A DNA stretch of 38,752 bases from Candidatus Rokuibacteriota bacterium (GCA_003220595.1 QHSZ01000085.1:1-38752); one strand, 5' to 3'; positions 14,786-23,416 are shown, numbered from the stretch's first letter. Notes: generated from the sequence alone by a model not told the origin. Numbers and translations: made by a program.

Positions 14786-15706
14786 GTGAGCGACGTCCAG
14801 CGCATCACCGGCGTGCTCTCGCCGGTCGTCACGCCGTTCAACGCGGATCTGTCGCCCGACCCCGAGCGATTCGTCCGCCAGTGCCGGTGGCTCCTCTCGC
14901 AGAACGTCGGCCTCGCCGTCTTCGGGACGAACTCGGAGGCGAACTCGCTCTCGGTCGAGGAGCGCGTCGAGCTGCTCGATCGGCTCGTGGACGCGGGTGT
15001 CGACCCCGCGCGCATGATGCCGGGCACCGGCTGCTGCGCGCTGACGGACACCGTGCGGCTCACGGCGCACGCGGTCAAGCGCGGCTGCGCGGGCGTGCTC
15101 ATGCTGCCGCCCTTCTACTACAAGGGGCTGAGCGACGACGGCTTGTTCAGGAATTTCGCGGAGGTGATCGAGCGCGTGGGCGAGGCGCGTCTGCGCGTGT
15201 ACCTCTACCACATCCCGCCGGTCGCCCAGGTGCCCATCACCCTCGGCCTCGTGGAGCGCCTGCGGAAGGCCTACCCGGTCCAGATCGCGGGCATGAAGGA
15301 CAGCGGCGGTGACTGGAGCAACACGAAGGCTTTCCTCGACGCCTTCGCCGAGTCCGGCTTCGACGTGTTCGCGGGCTCCGAGACCTTCCTGCTGGGCAAC
15401 ATGCGCCACGGCGGCGCCGGCTGCATCAGTGCGACGGCCAACGTGCACCCCGGCCCCATCGCGCGGCTCTACGACACCTGGCAGGTGGCCGACGCCGACG
15501 CCCAGCAGGCCCGCCTCGACGAGATCCGCGGCGTCTTCCAGAAGTTTCCGATGATCCCGGCGCTCAAGGCCGCCATCGCCCACTACGCCCACGACACCCC
15601 CTGGGCGATCGTCCGCCCCCCGCTCGTCGCGTTCACGCCGGAGCAGGCGCAGGCGCTCGTGAAGGAGCTCGAGCAGAAGCGGTTCGCAATGCCCGGATTG
15701 AAGTAG
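14786..15706 (+). CDS. Dihydrodipicolinate synthase/N-acetylneuraminate lyase family protein
   Basis: A 306-residue class I aldolase of the DapA superfamily. Catalytic residues: Tyr in VYLYHIPP (Y141) and Schiff-base Lys in IAGMKDSGGD (K171). The usual GTTGE pyruvate-carboxylate loop reads GTNSE (47-51), so it is probably not a true DapA but a catabolic aldolase or dehydratase, such as those acting on 2-keto sugar acids or aromatic hydratase-aldolase substrates. Length fits the family (about 300). GTG 14786 lies 17 bases after the VOC stop behind GGCGGAG; an upstream start would merge with the VOC gene. An Asp-box propeller follows 24 bases later. Operon context suggests breakdown of a ring-cleavage product. 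Confidence 0.88.
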   Translation: MSDVQRITGVLSPVVTPFNADLSPDPERFVRQCRWLLSQNVGLAVFGTNSEANSLSVEERVELLDRLVDAGVDPARMMPGTGCCALTDTVRLTAHAVKRGCAGVLMLPPFYYKGLSDDGLFRNFAEVIERVGEARLRVYLYHIPPVAQVPITLGLVERLRKAYPVQIAGMKDSGGDWSNTKAFLDAFAESGFDVFAGSETFLLGNMRHGGAGCISATANVHPGPIARLYDTWQVADADAQQARLDEIRGVFQKFPMIPALKAAIAHYAHDTPWAIVRPPLVAFTPEQAQALVKELEQKRFAMPGLK

Positions 15707-15730
15707 GCCCGTCGCCCGGAGGACACGACC

Positions 15731-16795
15731 ATGACCGATCGGTCGGCGCGCTCACACGTCTACGTCGGTGCAGCCCAGTCGAAGCCGGGAACGCTCGCCG
15801 GGGTCTTCCGCCGGGCCGCTGGTGAGGATCGCTGGGAGCGCCTCACCAAGGGGTTACCGGAGGCGACCAGCGTCCAGGCGATCACCGTCCACCCGACGAA
15901 CCCCGACGTGGTCTACCTGGGCACGCGCGCCGGCGCGTACCGGAGCCTGGACCGGGGTGAGCGCTGGGAGCGCCTCGCCTTCCCCGACGACGGCGCCGAG
16001 GTCTGGTCGATCCTCGTGCATCCGCGCGATCCGCGCATCCTCTACGCCGGCACGTCTCCGGTCTCCGTCTACCGGAGCGACGACGGCGGCGACACGTGGC
16101 GCCGGCTTCCGAAGGTCGCGCCGGTCGAGCGCGTGAAGATGAAGTCGTTCGTCTGCCGGGTGATGCGCCTCACGGCCGATCCGGAGCGCCCCGACGAGCT
16201 GTACGCGGCGCTGGAGGTCGGCGGCGCCCTGCGGAGCCCGGACGGCGGCGAGACGTGGGAGGACTGCAGCGCCGGCCTGCTCGAGCTGGCCGCGCTCCCA
16301 CACCTCAAGAGCAGGATCGACAGCGACACCGACATCGAGGGCATGCTGGACGGCCACGCCGTGTGCGTGAGCGCGGCCCGGCCGGGTACCGTGTTCCTGG
16401 CGCTCCGCATGGGGCTGTTCCAGAGCACCGATCGCGGCGCTCACTGGCGGGACATGCAGATCGGCCGCTTCTCGCCGCTCACCTACGGCCGCGACGTCCG
16501 CGTGGCGCCGCAGGATCCCCGGGTCCTGTACGCGTGCCTGAGCCCGGCCGCGCGGAGCCAGGACGGCGCGCTCTACCGCAGCCTGGACCTCGGCGAGACC
16601 TGGACTCGCTTCGACCACGACGTCAAGGCCGAGAGCACCATGATGGCCGTCGCGCTCCACCCACGGGACCCCGACCAGGTCTACTGCACGAGCCGAACCG
16701 GTCAGGTCTTCGGGACCGCCGACGGCGGTCGCACGTGGCGCGAGCATCGGCTGCCGGACGCCGTCCAGGACGTCTACGCGATCGCCTGCGGCTGA
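15731..16795 (+). CDS. Asp-box (BNR/sortilin-like) beta-propeller protein
   Basis: A 354-residue protein with six Asp-box motifs of form SxDxGxxW: SLDRGERW, SDDGGDTW, SPDGGETW, STDRGAHW, SLDLGETW and TADGGRTW, spaced through the chain with strands such as VYLGTRAGAYRS and ILYAGTSPVSVYRS. This is the layout of BNR/VPS10-type propellers. There is no signal peptide, so unlike sialidases it seems cytosolic. Ribosome site GGAGG lies just before the ATG (CCGGAGGACACGACC). It follows the DapA-like gene by 24 bases and is likely cotranscribed. Catalytic residues of sialidases (Arg triad, Tyr/Glu) are not evident; function unknown, perhaps a lactonase or scaffold. Confidence 0.85.
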   Translation: MTDRSARSHVYVGAAQSKPGTLAGVFRRAAGEDRWERLTKGLPEATSVQAITVHPTNPDVVYLGTRAGAYRSLDRGERWERLAFPDDGAEVWSILVHPRDPRILYAGTSPVSVYRSDDGGDTWRRLPKVAPVERVKMKSFVCRVMRLTADPERPDELYAALEVGGALRSPDGGETWEDCSAGLLELAALPHLKSRIDSDTDIEGMLDGHAVCVSAARPGTVFLALRMGLFQSTDRGAHWRDMQIGRFSPLTYGRDVRVAPQDPRVLYACLSPAARSQDGALYRSLDLGETWTRFDHDVKAESTMMAVALHPRDPDQVYCTSRTGQVFGTADGGRTWREHRLPDAVQDVYAIACG

Positions 16796-16845
16796 CGGCG
16801 CCGACGCGGTTCGCGTGCCGCGCGATGGCCGTACGCTGCGGTTCC

Positions 16846-17748
16846 TCAGGCCGACGTCCGCGGCGGCTCGACGGCGCGCTCGCGCCAGTGGGCGAGCGCT
16901 AAGCCGAGGGCGACGCACGCGAGCCCCAGCAGCGCCTCCGCCGAGATCGCCTCGCCGAGGAGCAGGGCGCCGAGTCCGGCCGCCGTCACCGGACTGAGCG
17001 CCAGGAACACGGTCACCCGCGTCGGGGTGGCGTGGCGCAGCGCCCAGAGCCAGAGAACGTAGCCGGCGCCGCTGCCGACCCCGATGTAGGCGACGGCCAG
17101 CCAGCCTCCCGGCGTTACGTGGGGCAGGGCGTCGAAGAACCCCTCGGCGGCGGCGAGCACCGCGAGGAACCCGACCGAGGCGAGCATGGCGTAGGCGCTG
17201 ACCGCCAGCGTCGGATACTTCGTCAGATAGGGCCGGTACAGGACGCTGCAGACGGCGCCGCAGAGGGCGCTCGCGAACACGGCCAGCTCGCCGATCCACT
17301 CGGTGGCTGCGCCGTCCCACCGGATCGCCTTCTCCCCGAGCGCCAGACCCACGCCCGCGAGCGTCAGGAGCACCCCAGCGAGCTTCGCCAGCGTGAGCCG
17401 CTCGTGACGGAGGGCCGCGGCGACGACCAGCGTCAGCAGGGGAAAGGTCGCGAAGATCAGCGCCGCACGGGCCGACGGGACGGAGCGGAGCCCGTAGTTC
17501 AGGAGCGCGATCAGGATGCCGAACTGGGTGATGCCGAGCAGGCTGATCGCGAGCAGATCGCGCCGCTCGAACCGCGCCCTGGGCGTGGACAGCAGCAGCG
17601 GGGGCAGCAGACAGCAGAGCCCGATGAGGTAGCGCAGCAGCGCCAGCGAGGCCGGGCCCGTCTGGTCGACGACGTACCGCGTGGCCACGATGGCCGAGCC
17701 CACCTGGATGCCGGTCACCGCCGCCGCCGCCGCGGGCAGGAACTTCAC
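16846..17748 (-). CDS. EamA/DMT-family transporter
   Basis: A 300-residue inner-membrane protein with ten hydrophobic segments forming two five-helix EamA repeats: the first ends near LAGVLLTLAGVGLAL, the second near LLGLACVALGLALAHW. Signature strings include LLRYLIGLCCLLPPLL, SARAALIFATFPLLTLVVAA and LALSPVTAAGLGALLLGEAISAEALLG, typical of drug/metabolite exporters of the RhaT/YdcZ-like superfamily. GTG 17748 overlaps the stop of the MarR-GNAT gene by four bases, so translation is coupled; GGGAG precedes it. A MarR-type regulator plus exporter pair suggests export of a toxic compound related to the HpaB reaction upstream. Substrate unknown. Confidence 0.9.
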   Translation of the reverse strand: MKFLPAAAAAVTGIQVGSAIVATRYVVDQTGPASLALLRYLIGLCCLLPPLLLSTPRARFERRDLLAISLLGITQFGILIALLNYGLRSVPSARAALIFATFPLLTLVVAAALRHERLTLAKLAGVLLTLAGVGLALGEKAIRWDGAATEWIGELAVFASALCGAVCSVLYRPYLTKYPTLAVSAYAMLASVGFLAVLAAAEGFFDALPHVTPGGWLAVAYIGVGSGAGYVLWLWALRHATPTRVTVFLALSPVTAAGLGALLLGEAISAEALLGLACVALGLALAHWRERAVEPPRTSA

Positions 17749-18674
17749 AGCGGGAGCTCCCACGTCTCGCCGACCAGGTCCGCGCCGAAGCTCCGGTGGG
17801 GCGCCTCGTGGACCAGGCGGAAGCCGGCCGCCTGGTAGAGGCGCCGGGCCGAGCGCAGCACGCTGTTGGTCCACAGCGTGATCTTCCGGTAACCCGCGTG
17901 CCGGGCGAAGCGCACGCATTCGTCCACGAGGCGCGCGCCGATGCCGAGCCCGCGCGCCTTGGGCTCGACGAGCAGCAGGCGCAGCTGGGCCACGGTGTTC
18001 GAGTGCCTGACGAGGAACACGCTGCCGGCGATCTCGCCGTCCTTCTCCGCGATCCAGCAGCGCTCCCGCTTCGGGTCCTCGTGGTCGATGAACTTCGCCA
18101 CGATGCCCGCGACCAGCGCCTCGAACCGCTCGTCCCAGCCGTACTCCTGGGCGTAGAGCGTGCCGTGGCGGTGGACGACCCAACCCATGTCGCCGGGCTG
18201 GTGGGGCCGGAGCAGGTACGGAGTCCGCGGCTCGGGCGAGGCGGAGAGCGAGTGCTCGATCGTATGCATCGCCTGGAGCACGCGGTGCTGCTCGGCGGGG
18301 GACAGCCTGGCCAGGAGCGCGCCGATCTCGTCGCGCGAGCGCGTGTGGAGGGGCGCGAACGCCCGCTGGCCCTTCTCGGTCAGCGACAGGAGGGTCTGCC
18401 GGCCGTCGGCCTTGGACGGCGCGCGGTGAATCAGCCCGCGCTTCGCGAAGCCGCGCAGGATGCGGCTCAGATAGCCGGCGTCGAGCCCCAGCTCACGGCC
18501 GAGCTCGGCCGCGGTGGGCGTGTCGCGGTGCGCCAGCTCGTAGAGCACCCGCACCTCGGCGAGCGAGAACGGGCTCTCGAGGTACCCTTCGTGCAGCAGG
18601 CCGATCTGCTTCGTGTAGAAGCGGTTGAAGCGCCGCACGGCCGCGACGCGCTGCGCGAAGCTGGTCTCGGCCAT
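17745..18674 (-). CDS. MarR-GNAT fusion: winged-helix regulator with N-acetyltransferase domain
   Basis: A 309-residue two-domain protein. Residues about 1-145 are MarR-like: SLAEVRVLYELAHRDTPTAAELGRELGLDAGYLSRIL is the recognition HTH, and SKADGRQTLLSLTEKG the wing. Residues about 150-309 are GNAT: YLLRPHQPGDMGWVV at the start, then LLLVEPKARGLGIGARLVDECVRFA, the acetyl-CoA-binding RxxGxG motif A, and SARRLYQAAGFRLV. Such fusions are known and widespread. ATG 18674 has GGGGGAGG six bases upstream; ATG 18680 would touch that site. Two dyads at 18713-18745 are the likely autoregulatory operators. Downstream is an EamA exporter, upstream an HpaB monooxygenase. Aromatic acid ligand is a guess. 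Confidence 0.92.
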   Translation of the reverse strand: MAETSFAQRVAAVRRFNRFYTKQIGLLHEGYLESPFSLAEVRVLYELAHRDTPTAAELGRELGLDAGYLSRILRGFAKRGLIHRAPSKADGRQTLLSLTEKGQRAFAPLHTRSRDEIGALLARLSPAEQHRVLQAMHTIEHSLSASPEPRTPYLLRPHQPGDMGWVVHRHGTLYAQEYGWDERFEALVAGIVAKFIDHEDPKRERCWIAEKDGEIAGSVFLVRHSNTVAQLRLLLVEPKARGLGIGARLVDECVRFARHAGYRKITLWTNSVLRSARRLYQAAGFRLVHEAPHRSFGADLVGETWELPL

Positions 18675-18712
18675 CGCCATCCTCCCCCGTTCGCCGGTCG
18701 CCGGGCTGTGGA

Positions 18713-18745
18713 TGACAATGTCAAGCATTTAGTTGACTAAGTCAA
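18713..18745. promoter_or_regulatory. Tandem dyad operators, 21 bp centre to centre, likely MarR-type sites
   Basis: Two related dyads: TGACA-A-TGTCA at 18713-18723 and TTGAC-TAA-GTCAA at 18733-18745. Aligned as 14-mers (18712-18725 and 18733-18746) they agree at 11 of 14 positions. Their centres are 21 bp apart, two helical turns, so both would face the same side. The second dyad contains the TAG stop codon of the HpaB gene. TTGAC half-sites are typical of MarR-family operators. On the minus strand TTGACA could double as a -35. Confidence 0.7.
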
Positions 18746-20293
18746 GTTTCGACCGATTTTCCGAGGGAAGAGGCTCACGTCCGCCGGCGTGATCAGGTCG
18801 GGCACGGTCCAGCCGTCCAGATCGTACTCGGCCATGCACTGCTCGGCGAAGCCCCGGAACTTCTGCGCCTGCCCGCTCGCCTGGGCCATCTGGAGCGTCA
18901 GGACGCGGATGGTCTCGGCGGCGCCGGCGTAGTTGCGCTCGTAGAGCTCGTGGCGTCCGGCGAACTCGGTCCCCACGGCGTCCCAGAGGAGCTTCATGAG
19001 CTTGATGCGCTCGACCGCACCGGTCCCGTCGGAGCCGCGCAGGTACTTGTCCAGGTACGGACGCAGCGCCGGCGTCCGGAAGTCGACGGCGTGCGAGTTG
19101 AGGTAGATCAGGCCGCTCGCGAGGATGCTCTCGGTGAGCTCCTTCACACGCGGGTAGGCGACGGTCGAGAAGACGCGGTAGGCCTGCGCATGCTCCGGGT
19201 TCGGCAGCACGGTGTCGCCGACCCACGGGACGGGCGCGCGCGCCATCGCGTCGCTCAGGCCCCAGAAGAGGTTGCGCCAGGCGATCGCCTCGCCGATCGA
19301 CGCCTGCACGTTGCGCGTCTCGCTCGAGCCGACGGCGTCCACGGCCTTCAGGAGCAGGCCGGCGATGAAGTCGAGCTTCACCGCGAGGCGCGTGCAGCCC
19401 TGCAGCATGGCGCGGGGCAGGAAGCCGGAGTGCGAGAAGAAGGTGTTCGACTTCTCGACGTCCTCGTACACGAAGACGTTCTCCCACGGCACCAGGGCGT
19501 GGTCGAGCACGAGGATCGCGTCGTTCTCGTCGAAGCGGCTGGACAGGGGGTAGTCGAACGGGCTGCCCATCACCTCGGCCGTCATGGCATAGGACGGCCG
19601 ACAGATCAGCTTGACGCCCGGCGTGTCCATGGCCGCGATGAACGTCAGCGCGAACGCCTTGGTCTTGATGGGCACGGTGCTCGGATGGGCGATGAAGTTG
19701 GCGTGCGTGAGCGCCGAGCCGGTGGCGACGACCTTCGCCCCGCTGACGACGAGCCCGGCGTCCGTCTCTCGCTCCACGTGCACGTAGACGTCGGCGACCT
19801 CGTCCGGCGGGCGGTGGCGGTCGACCGGCGGCTGGACGAGGGCGTGGTTCATGTAGAGGACGCGCTCCTGCGCCATGCGGTACCAGCGCCGGGCGTTGTC
19901 CTGGTAGGGGGTGTAGAAGGCGGCGTTCGCGCCGAGCGTGGCGAGGAAGGCCGCCTTGTAATCGGGCGTCCGGCCCATCCACCCGTAGCTCAGGCGCGCC
20001 CAGGCGGCGATGGCGTCGCGCGCGTCGACCAGCTCGGCGACGCTCGTCGGGGCGCGGAAGTAGCGGTGGGTGAAGCCCTCCGAGCCTCCGTCGGTGGCGC
20101 ACGTGAGCACGGCGCGCGTGGCGGGCTCGTGCAGCGCGTCGTAGAGCCGCGCCAGCATGCGCGCGGGGTTGCGGAAGGCCGGGTGCGTGGTCACGTCCTC
20201 GACCCGCTCGCCGTAGATCCAGACCTCCCGGCCGGCCCGCAGACTCTCGAGGAACTCCGCGCCTGTGAACGGTCGAGTGGGCTCCTGTGCCAT
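18737..20293 (-). CDS. 4-hydroxyphenylacetate 3-hydroxylase family (HpaB-type) flavin monooxygenase, copy 1
   Basis: A 518-residue oxygenase subunit of two-component FADH2-dependent aromatic monooxygenases. Landmarks: [20 protein letters not shown] near the start, [63 protein letters not shown] (FAD-binding region), [24 protein letters not shown] and, near the end, AEYDLDGW. The cysteines that hold the FeS cluster in 4-hydroxybutyryl-CoA dehydratase are absent, so the hydroxylase branch is favoured. ATG follows GGGGAGGA. No HpaC flavin reductase is in the window. A close paralog of the same length is at 35475-37031. The MarR-GNAT gene lies downstream, with operators overlapping this stop codon. 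Confidence 0.92.
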   Translation of the reverse strand: MAQEPTRPFTGAEFLESLRAGREVWIYGERVEDVTTHPAFRNPARMLARLYDALHEPATRAVLTCATDGGSEGFTHRYFRAPTSVAELVDARDAIAAWARLSYGWMGRTPDYKAAFLATLGANAAFYTPYQDNARRWYRMAQERVLYMNHALVQPPVDRHRPPDEVADVYVHVERETDAGLVVSGAKVVATGSALTHANFIAHPSTVPIKTKAFALTFIAAMDTPGVKLICRPSYAMTAEVMGSPFDYPLSSRFDENDAILVLDHALVPWENVFVYEDVEKSNTFFSHSGFLPRAMLQGCTRLAVKLDFIAGLLLKAVDAVGSSETRNVQASIGEAIAWRNLFWGLSDAMARAPVPWVGDTVLPNPEHAQAYRVFSTVAYPRVKELTESILASGLIYLNSHAVDFRTPALRPYLDKYLRGSDGTGAVERIKLMKLLWDAVGTEFAGRHELYERNYAGAAETIRVLTLQMAQASGQAQKFRGFAEQCMAEYDLDGWTVPDLITPADVSLFPRKIGRNLT

Positions 20294-20395
20294 GGACGGT
20301 CCTCCCCGCGGGCAGCCGGCCCTCCGCTGCGCCGCATGATACCCCGCGCGCAGCGCCCCTCCGCGGCGCCCCGCGCGGGGAGCGCCGTCCGGCGG

Positions 20396-20980
20396 TCACG
20401 CGGCGTCGCCGCGCTTGACCACGGAGACCTCGAACAGCACCGCCGCGCGCTGGATCAGGCTCGCGATCACCTGAGCGTAGAACTGCCCCATCGAGTCCGG
20501 GCGCGCGGGGGCCTTGAAGCTGCCGCGCCCGTCCCGGCCCACGTAGGTGCGCGTGAAGTTCTCGTCGAGCAGCGGCTTCACCCAGATATACGTCTCTTCC
20601 GTCACCTCCACCACGGTCGCACCCTTCACCTTGCCGTCGGGCCCGAGGGCGACCGCCACCCGGACGGGCCCGTGGATCGTGAAGTCGGTGACGAAGACGG
20701 TGGCGGCGACGACGCGGTTCTGCTCGTCGCGGCCCACGTAGAAGCGATAGAAGTCGTCGTCGGGACTCCAGCCGGTCTGCTGCCGGATCGCCTGGCGCTC
20801 GGCCGGCGCCAGGCGCACCTCGCGCACGAAGAACCGGCGGGCGCCGGCGAGCAAGCCCACGATCGCGTCCCGATCGGACACGAGGACGACGGGCGGCGTG
20901 ATGTGGGCGGCGGCGACACCGCCGAGCAGGACCACGGCGCCCACGAGGCCGACGAGACCGCGGACGGCGGAGCGGTTCAT
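20396..20980 (-). CDS. FMN-binding-domain-like membrane-anchored or exported protein
   Basis: A 194-residue protein with an N-terminal hydrophobic segment (GLVGLVGAVVLLGGVAAA) that is a signal or anchor. The C-terminal 90 residues resemble the FMN_bind domain: VRVAVALGPDGKVKGATVVEVTEET (106-130) is the core strand-turn-strand and Glu-Thr pair. In typical members a later DxxSGAT motif carries the flavinylated Thr; here the equivalent stretch reads PDSMGQFYAQVIASLIQRA (161-179), with no SGAT. So FMN may not be covalently attached. ATG 20980 overlaps the stop of the upstream membrane-protein gene (ATGA). Last gene of the porin operon. Function unknown; a redox role is inferred only from fold likeness. 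Confidence 0.65.
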   Translation of the reverse strand: MNRSAVRGLVGLVGAVVLLGGVAAAHITPPVVLVSDRDAIVGLLAGARRFFVREVRLAPAERQAIRQQTGWSPDDDFYRFYVGRDEQNRVVAATVFVTDFTIHGPVRVAVALGPDGKVKGATVVEVTEETYIWVKPLLDENFTRTYVGRDGRGSFKAPARPDSMGQFYAQVIASLIQRAAVLFEVSVVKRGDAA

Positions 20981-21525
20981 GCGCGTGCCTCCGTTCTGCT
21001 CCAGAGCTGCCAGAGCGAGACGATCGTGATCAGCGTGTAGCCGAGGGCGAAGAGGCTGCCCCCGGTGATGACGAGGCCCGCCAGCCCGGGCCAGACGAAG
21101 CGCGTCAGCCACATGCCGCCGATGTCCATGAGCGTCCCCACGAAGGGCAGGGCCACGATGAGCGCTTTCAGCCACTCGCGGACGGACGCGAACAGGAAGA
21201 TGAGCCCGAGGAGGCCGGCGATGAGGGTCTGGCCGAACAGATGGGTGTGGCTCGTCTGGATCAGGAGCGGCGTCCGGATCCAGACCCGGGCCGCCCTCGA
21301 GACCTCGCCGAGCGCGATCTCCCTTTCGGCGCTCATCTGGTCGTGGCCCAGGTGCGTCATCGGCATGTCGGGCGCGAGGCTCGTCTCGACGTCGCCGGGC
21401 GAGAGGCCCACGGCGGTCGCCGCCTGCACGAAGGCGGCGACGGCGCCGCAGCCGATGCCCACCAGGAAGAGCGTGCAGAAGACCTTCGCGCTCAGGGGCA
21501 GGCGCGCGAGATAGATTCCGTTCAT
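20977..21525 (-). CDS. Four-helix membrane protein with paired His motifs
   Basis: A 182-residue inner-membrane protein. Four hydrophobic segments: about 15-37, 97-115, 119-140 and 145-172. Between the first and second lies a loop with H58, H61 (HLGH) and H93, H95 (HTH, at the start of helix 2), placed as metal or haem ligands near one membrane face; which face is not certain. Trp-rich C-terminus (SLWQLW). I do not recognise a named family. The start ATG lies after AGGAGCCAGCG; its stop overlaps the next gene by four bases and it begins nine bases after the porin gene's stop, so it is part of one operon. Transport, haem-binding or electron transfer are all possible. Confidence 0.75.
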   Translation of the reverse strand: MNGIYLARLPLSAKVFCTLFLVGIGCGAVAAFVQAATAVGLSPGDVETSLAPDMPMTHLGHDQMSAEREIALGEVSRAARVWIRTPLLIQTSHTHLFGQTLIAGLLGLIFLFASVREWLKALIVALPFVGTLMDIGGMWLTRFVWPGLAGLVITGGSLFALGYTLITIVSLWQLWSRTEARA

Positions 21526-21534
21526 CGCTGGCTC

Positions 21535-23022
21535 CTAGAAGTTGACGACGAACTGCATGGTGACCTCGTGGCCGACGCGATCGGCCTCGGAGATCGGCAC
21601 GCTCGGCCTGGCGTCCGAGAACACCGGCCGGTTCGACTGATCCAGGCGGTACTCGAAGCGCACGTCCACCCAGTCGAGCGGGTGCTGGGTCCGCGCGTAG
21701 GTCACGCCGAGCGGCCGCAGGTCGGGGATGAGGCGCGAGAGATGGAGGATCGGCGTGATGGTCCACGACTGGAGGAGCTGCGCAACCCCCGTCCGGGCGG
21801 CGTCCGGGTCGTCGAAGAGGCCGTAGCGGAAGGTGAGCCCGAGCCAGCTCGTGAAGTCGTAATGACCGAGGGCGTAGAGGCCCAGCCAGTTCGCACCGCG
21901 CCGGTTGACCGACGGCGCCGGGAAGGGAACGCCGCGCCGGCGGAAGGAGACTTCGTTCTCGCCCCCGTAGACGAGCTCGCCGGCCAGCAGCAGACGGGAG
22001 AACGGGGACCAGGTCACGTCGGCGTCCAGGATCCAGCGGTCGTGGCGGGTGTCGTTGTCCCGCTCCGGGCCCCACCAGCCGCCGATGCCGAAGTTCAAGA
22101 GCTGGGCGCCCTGGAGCGGCGTGAAGCCGATGCGCCCGCCGACGCTCTTGTCGCGGTTGTTGTCTTCGAGGGGGTCTTCGGTGGTCTCGTTCTCCCAGCG
22201 GTTGACGACCCACGCCGTGGCGTCGAGCCAGGGCGTGAACTGGTACGCCGCCTGGAAGCCCGTCATGCTCTGGGGGCGCCCGAAGCGCTGGAGCTCGGAG
22301 GTGGTCGCCGTCAGGTTCAGCGGAGCGTCGTGGCGCTCGATACCGTATGGCGTGTCGAACCGGCCGAAGGAGAGGGCCAGGCCGTTGCCGAGGGGCGCGA
22401 CGCCCGTGAGGTTGAACCGGTGCAAGCTGACGTCGGTGGTGGCCGCCTCGCTGCCGAACTGCTCGGTGCAGGGGGCGCCCCCGCTCAGGCAGCCGAAGTC
22501 CGGATCGAAGCCGTGCGTGTGACGGTGGATGTGGCGCTCCACCTCGAGGCTGGCGCCGGCCGACAGCCAGGGCGCGAACGTCTTGAAGGCGCCGATCGTG
22601 AACTGGTCGAAGCGGAAGTCGGTGCGACGAGGCTCCGAGCTGACGGGCGCGCTGCCCGCGAACTCCGGCACCATCTGGATGTGCGAGTTGTAGTTGGCGG
22701 AGCCGACGAAGAACCCCGAGATCCGGACGCCGCCCACCTCGGGCTTCGGCAGTCCGAGCGTCTCGAGCGGGTGCTCGCGCTCGCCCGGGCGCGGCGCCAC
22801 GACCGGCGGCGCCTGCGCGGCCACCGGACCCACGGCCGGCGCCGCCGCGGGCGCGGGAGCGCTGGCCTGCTCGATCTTCTGGAGGCGCTCCTGCAGCCTC
22901 CGCATCTCCTGCCGGAGCAGCTCGATCTCGGACGCGTCCGGCGCCTGGGCGAAGCATGGTAGCGGCGACAGCGCGAGGAGCGCGACGCTCCCGATGACGG
23001 CGGCTCCCAAGAGTCTGCGCAT
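21535..23022 (-). CDS. Outer-membrane porin with coiled-coil N-terminus (OmpL/BBP2-like)
   Basis: A 495-residue exported beta-barrel. Signal peptide MRRLLGAAVIGSVALLALS to about CFAQA, then a coiled-coil ASEIELLRQEMRRLQERLQKIEQ (30-52), a Pro/Ala-rich linker, and amphipathic beta-strands to the terminal FVVNF, a Phe end used by the BAM insertion machinery. Motifs such as FGRFDTPYGIERHDAP and LTFRYGLFDDPDAARTG resemble the OmpL-like porin family. A His-rich loop HIHRHTHGFDPDFGC (about 165-179) and a second Cys nearby may bind metal. ATG 23022 follows AGGAGGGG; the longer frame upstream lacks a signal. It is nine bases before the membrane protein gene, in an operon with a His-rich small protein. 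Confidence 0.9.
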   Translation of the reverse strand: MRRLLGAAVIGSVALLALSPLPCFAQAPDASEIELLRQEMRRLQERLQKIEQASAPAPAAAPAVGPVAAQAPPVVAPRPGEREHPLETLGLPKPEVGGVRISGFFVGSANYNSHIQMVPEFAGSAPVSSEPRRTDFRFDQFTIGAFKTFAPWLSAGASLEVERHIHRHTHGFDPDFGCLSGGAPCTEQFGSEAATTDVSLHRFNLTGVAPLGNGLALSFGRFDTPYGIERHDAPLNLTATTSELQRFGRPQSMTGFQAAYQFTPWLDATAWVVNRWENETTEDPLEDNNRDKSVGGRIGFTPLQGAQLLNFGIGGWWGPERDNDTRHDRWILDADVTWSPFSRLLLAGELVYGGENEVSFRRRGVPFPAPSVNRRGANWLGLYALGHYDFTSWLGLTFRYGLFDDPDAARTGVAQLLQSWTITPILHLSRLIPDLRPLGVTYARTQHPLDWVDVRFEYRLDQSNRPVFSDARPSVPISEADRVGHEVTMQFVVNF

Positions 23023-23137
23023 AGTCCCCTCCTGTGCGGTCGGATGATGAGCCTGGGCCGACGCCAGACGCACGGGGCGTAGCGACGCGCAGCGACTCGC
23101 CCTGGCGAGCTGGCGACGGCGTGGACGACGTGAGGGA

Positions 23138-23416
23138 CTAGGCGGCGGAAGGGGGCGCCCGCGCGCCGGCGGGGCGTGGCGGGCGGGCGGTCTGGTGAGC
23201 GTCCGTCTTGGGCGCGACGGCCGACACGAGGCCGAGGGCGGGCGGCAGCGAGACGACGGGCGTCGGCGCCGCGTGGTGTCGTTCGGCGGCCGCCGCGAAC
23301 GCGCAGTCGTCGGTGTCGGCCGCGTCGTGCTCGAAGAGGTGGTGGACGAGGTGGGGCGGCAGGGTCACCAGGTAGGCGATGAAGGGAAGCAGGACGAGGG
23401 CGCGGACGAGCATCAT
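23138..23416 (-). CDS. Small His-rich exported or membrane protein
   Basis: A 92-residue protein too small to place in a family. The first 20 residues (VRALVLLPFIAYLVTLP) are a signal or anchor helix, followed directly by HLVHHLFEHD (H22, H25, H26, H30), then an acidic-Cys DTDDCAF and AERHH (H47, H48), then a Pro/Ala-rich end. His spacing looks like a metal-binding site. ATG 23416 and ATG 23413 are both possible; AAGG lies at 0-3 bases before them. It precedes the porin by 115 bases on the same strand and is probably the first gene of that operon. It is divergent from the Gfo/Idh gene. Function unknown. Confidence 0.6.
   Translation of the reverse strand: MMLVRALVLLPFIAYLVTLPPHLVHHLFEHDAADTDDCAFAAAAERHHAAPTPVVSLPPALGLVSAVAPKTDAHQTARPPRPAGARAPPSAA

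Noticed and set aside
20981-22957. Long minus-strand extension in frame with the FMN-binding-like gene (853 codons)
   Set aside because: It overlaps the porin and membrane-protein genes in another frame and gives low-complexity Arg/Pro-rich sequence; the supported start is ATG 20980.
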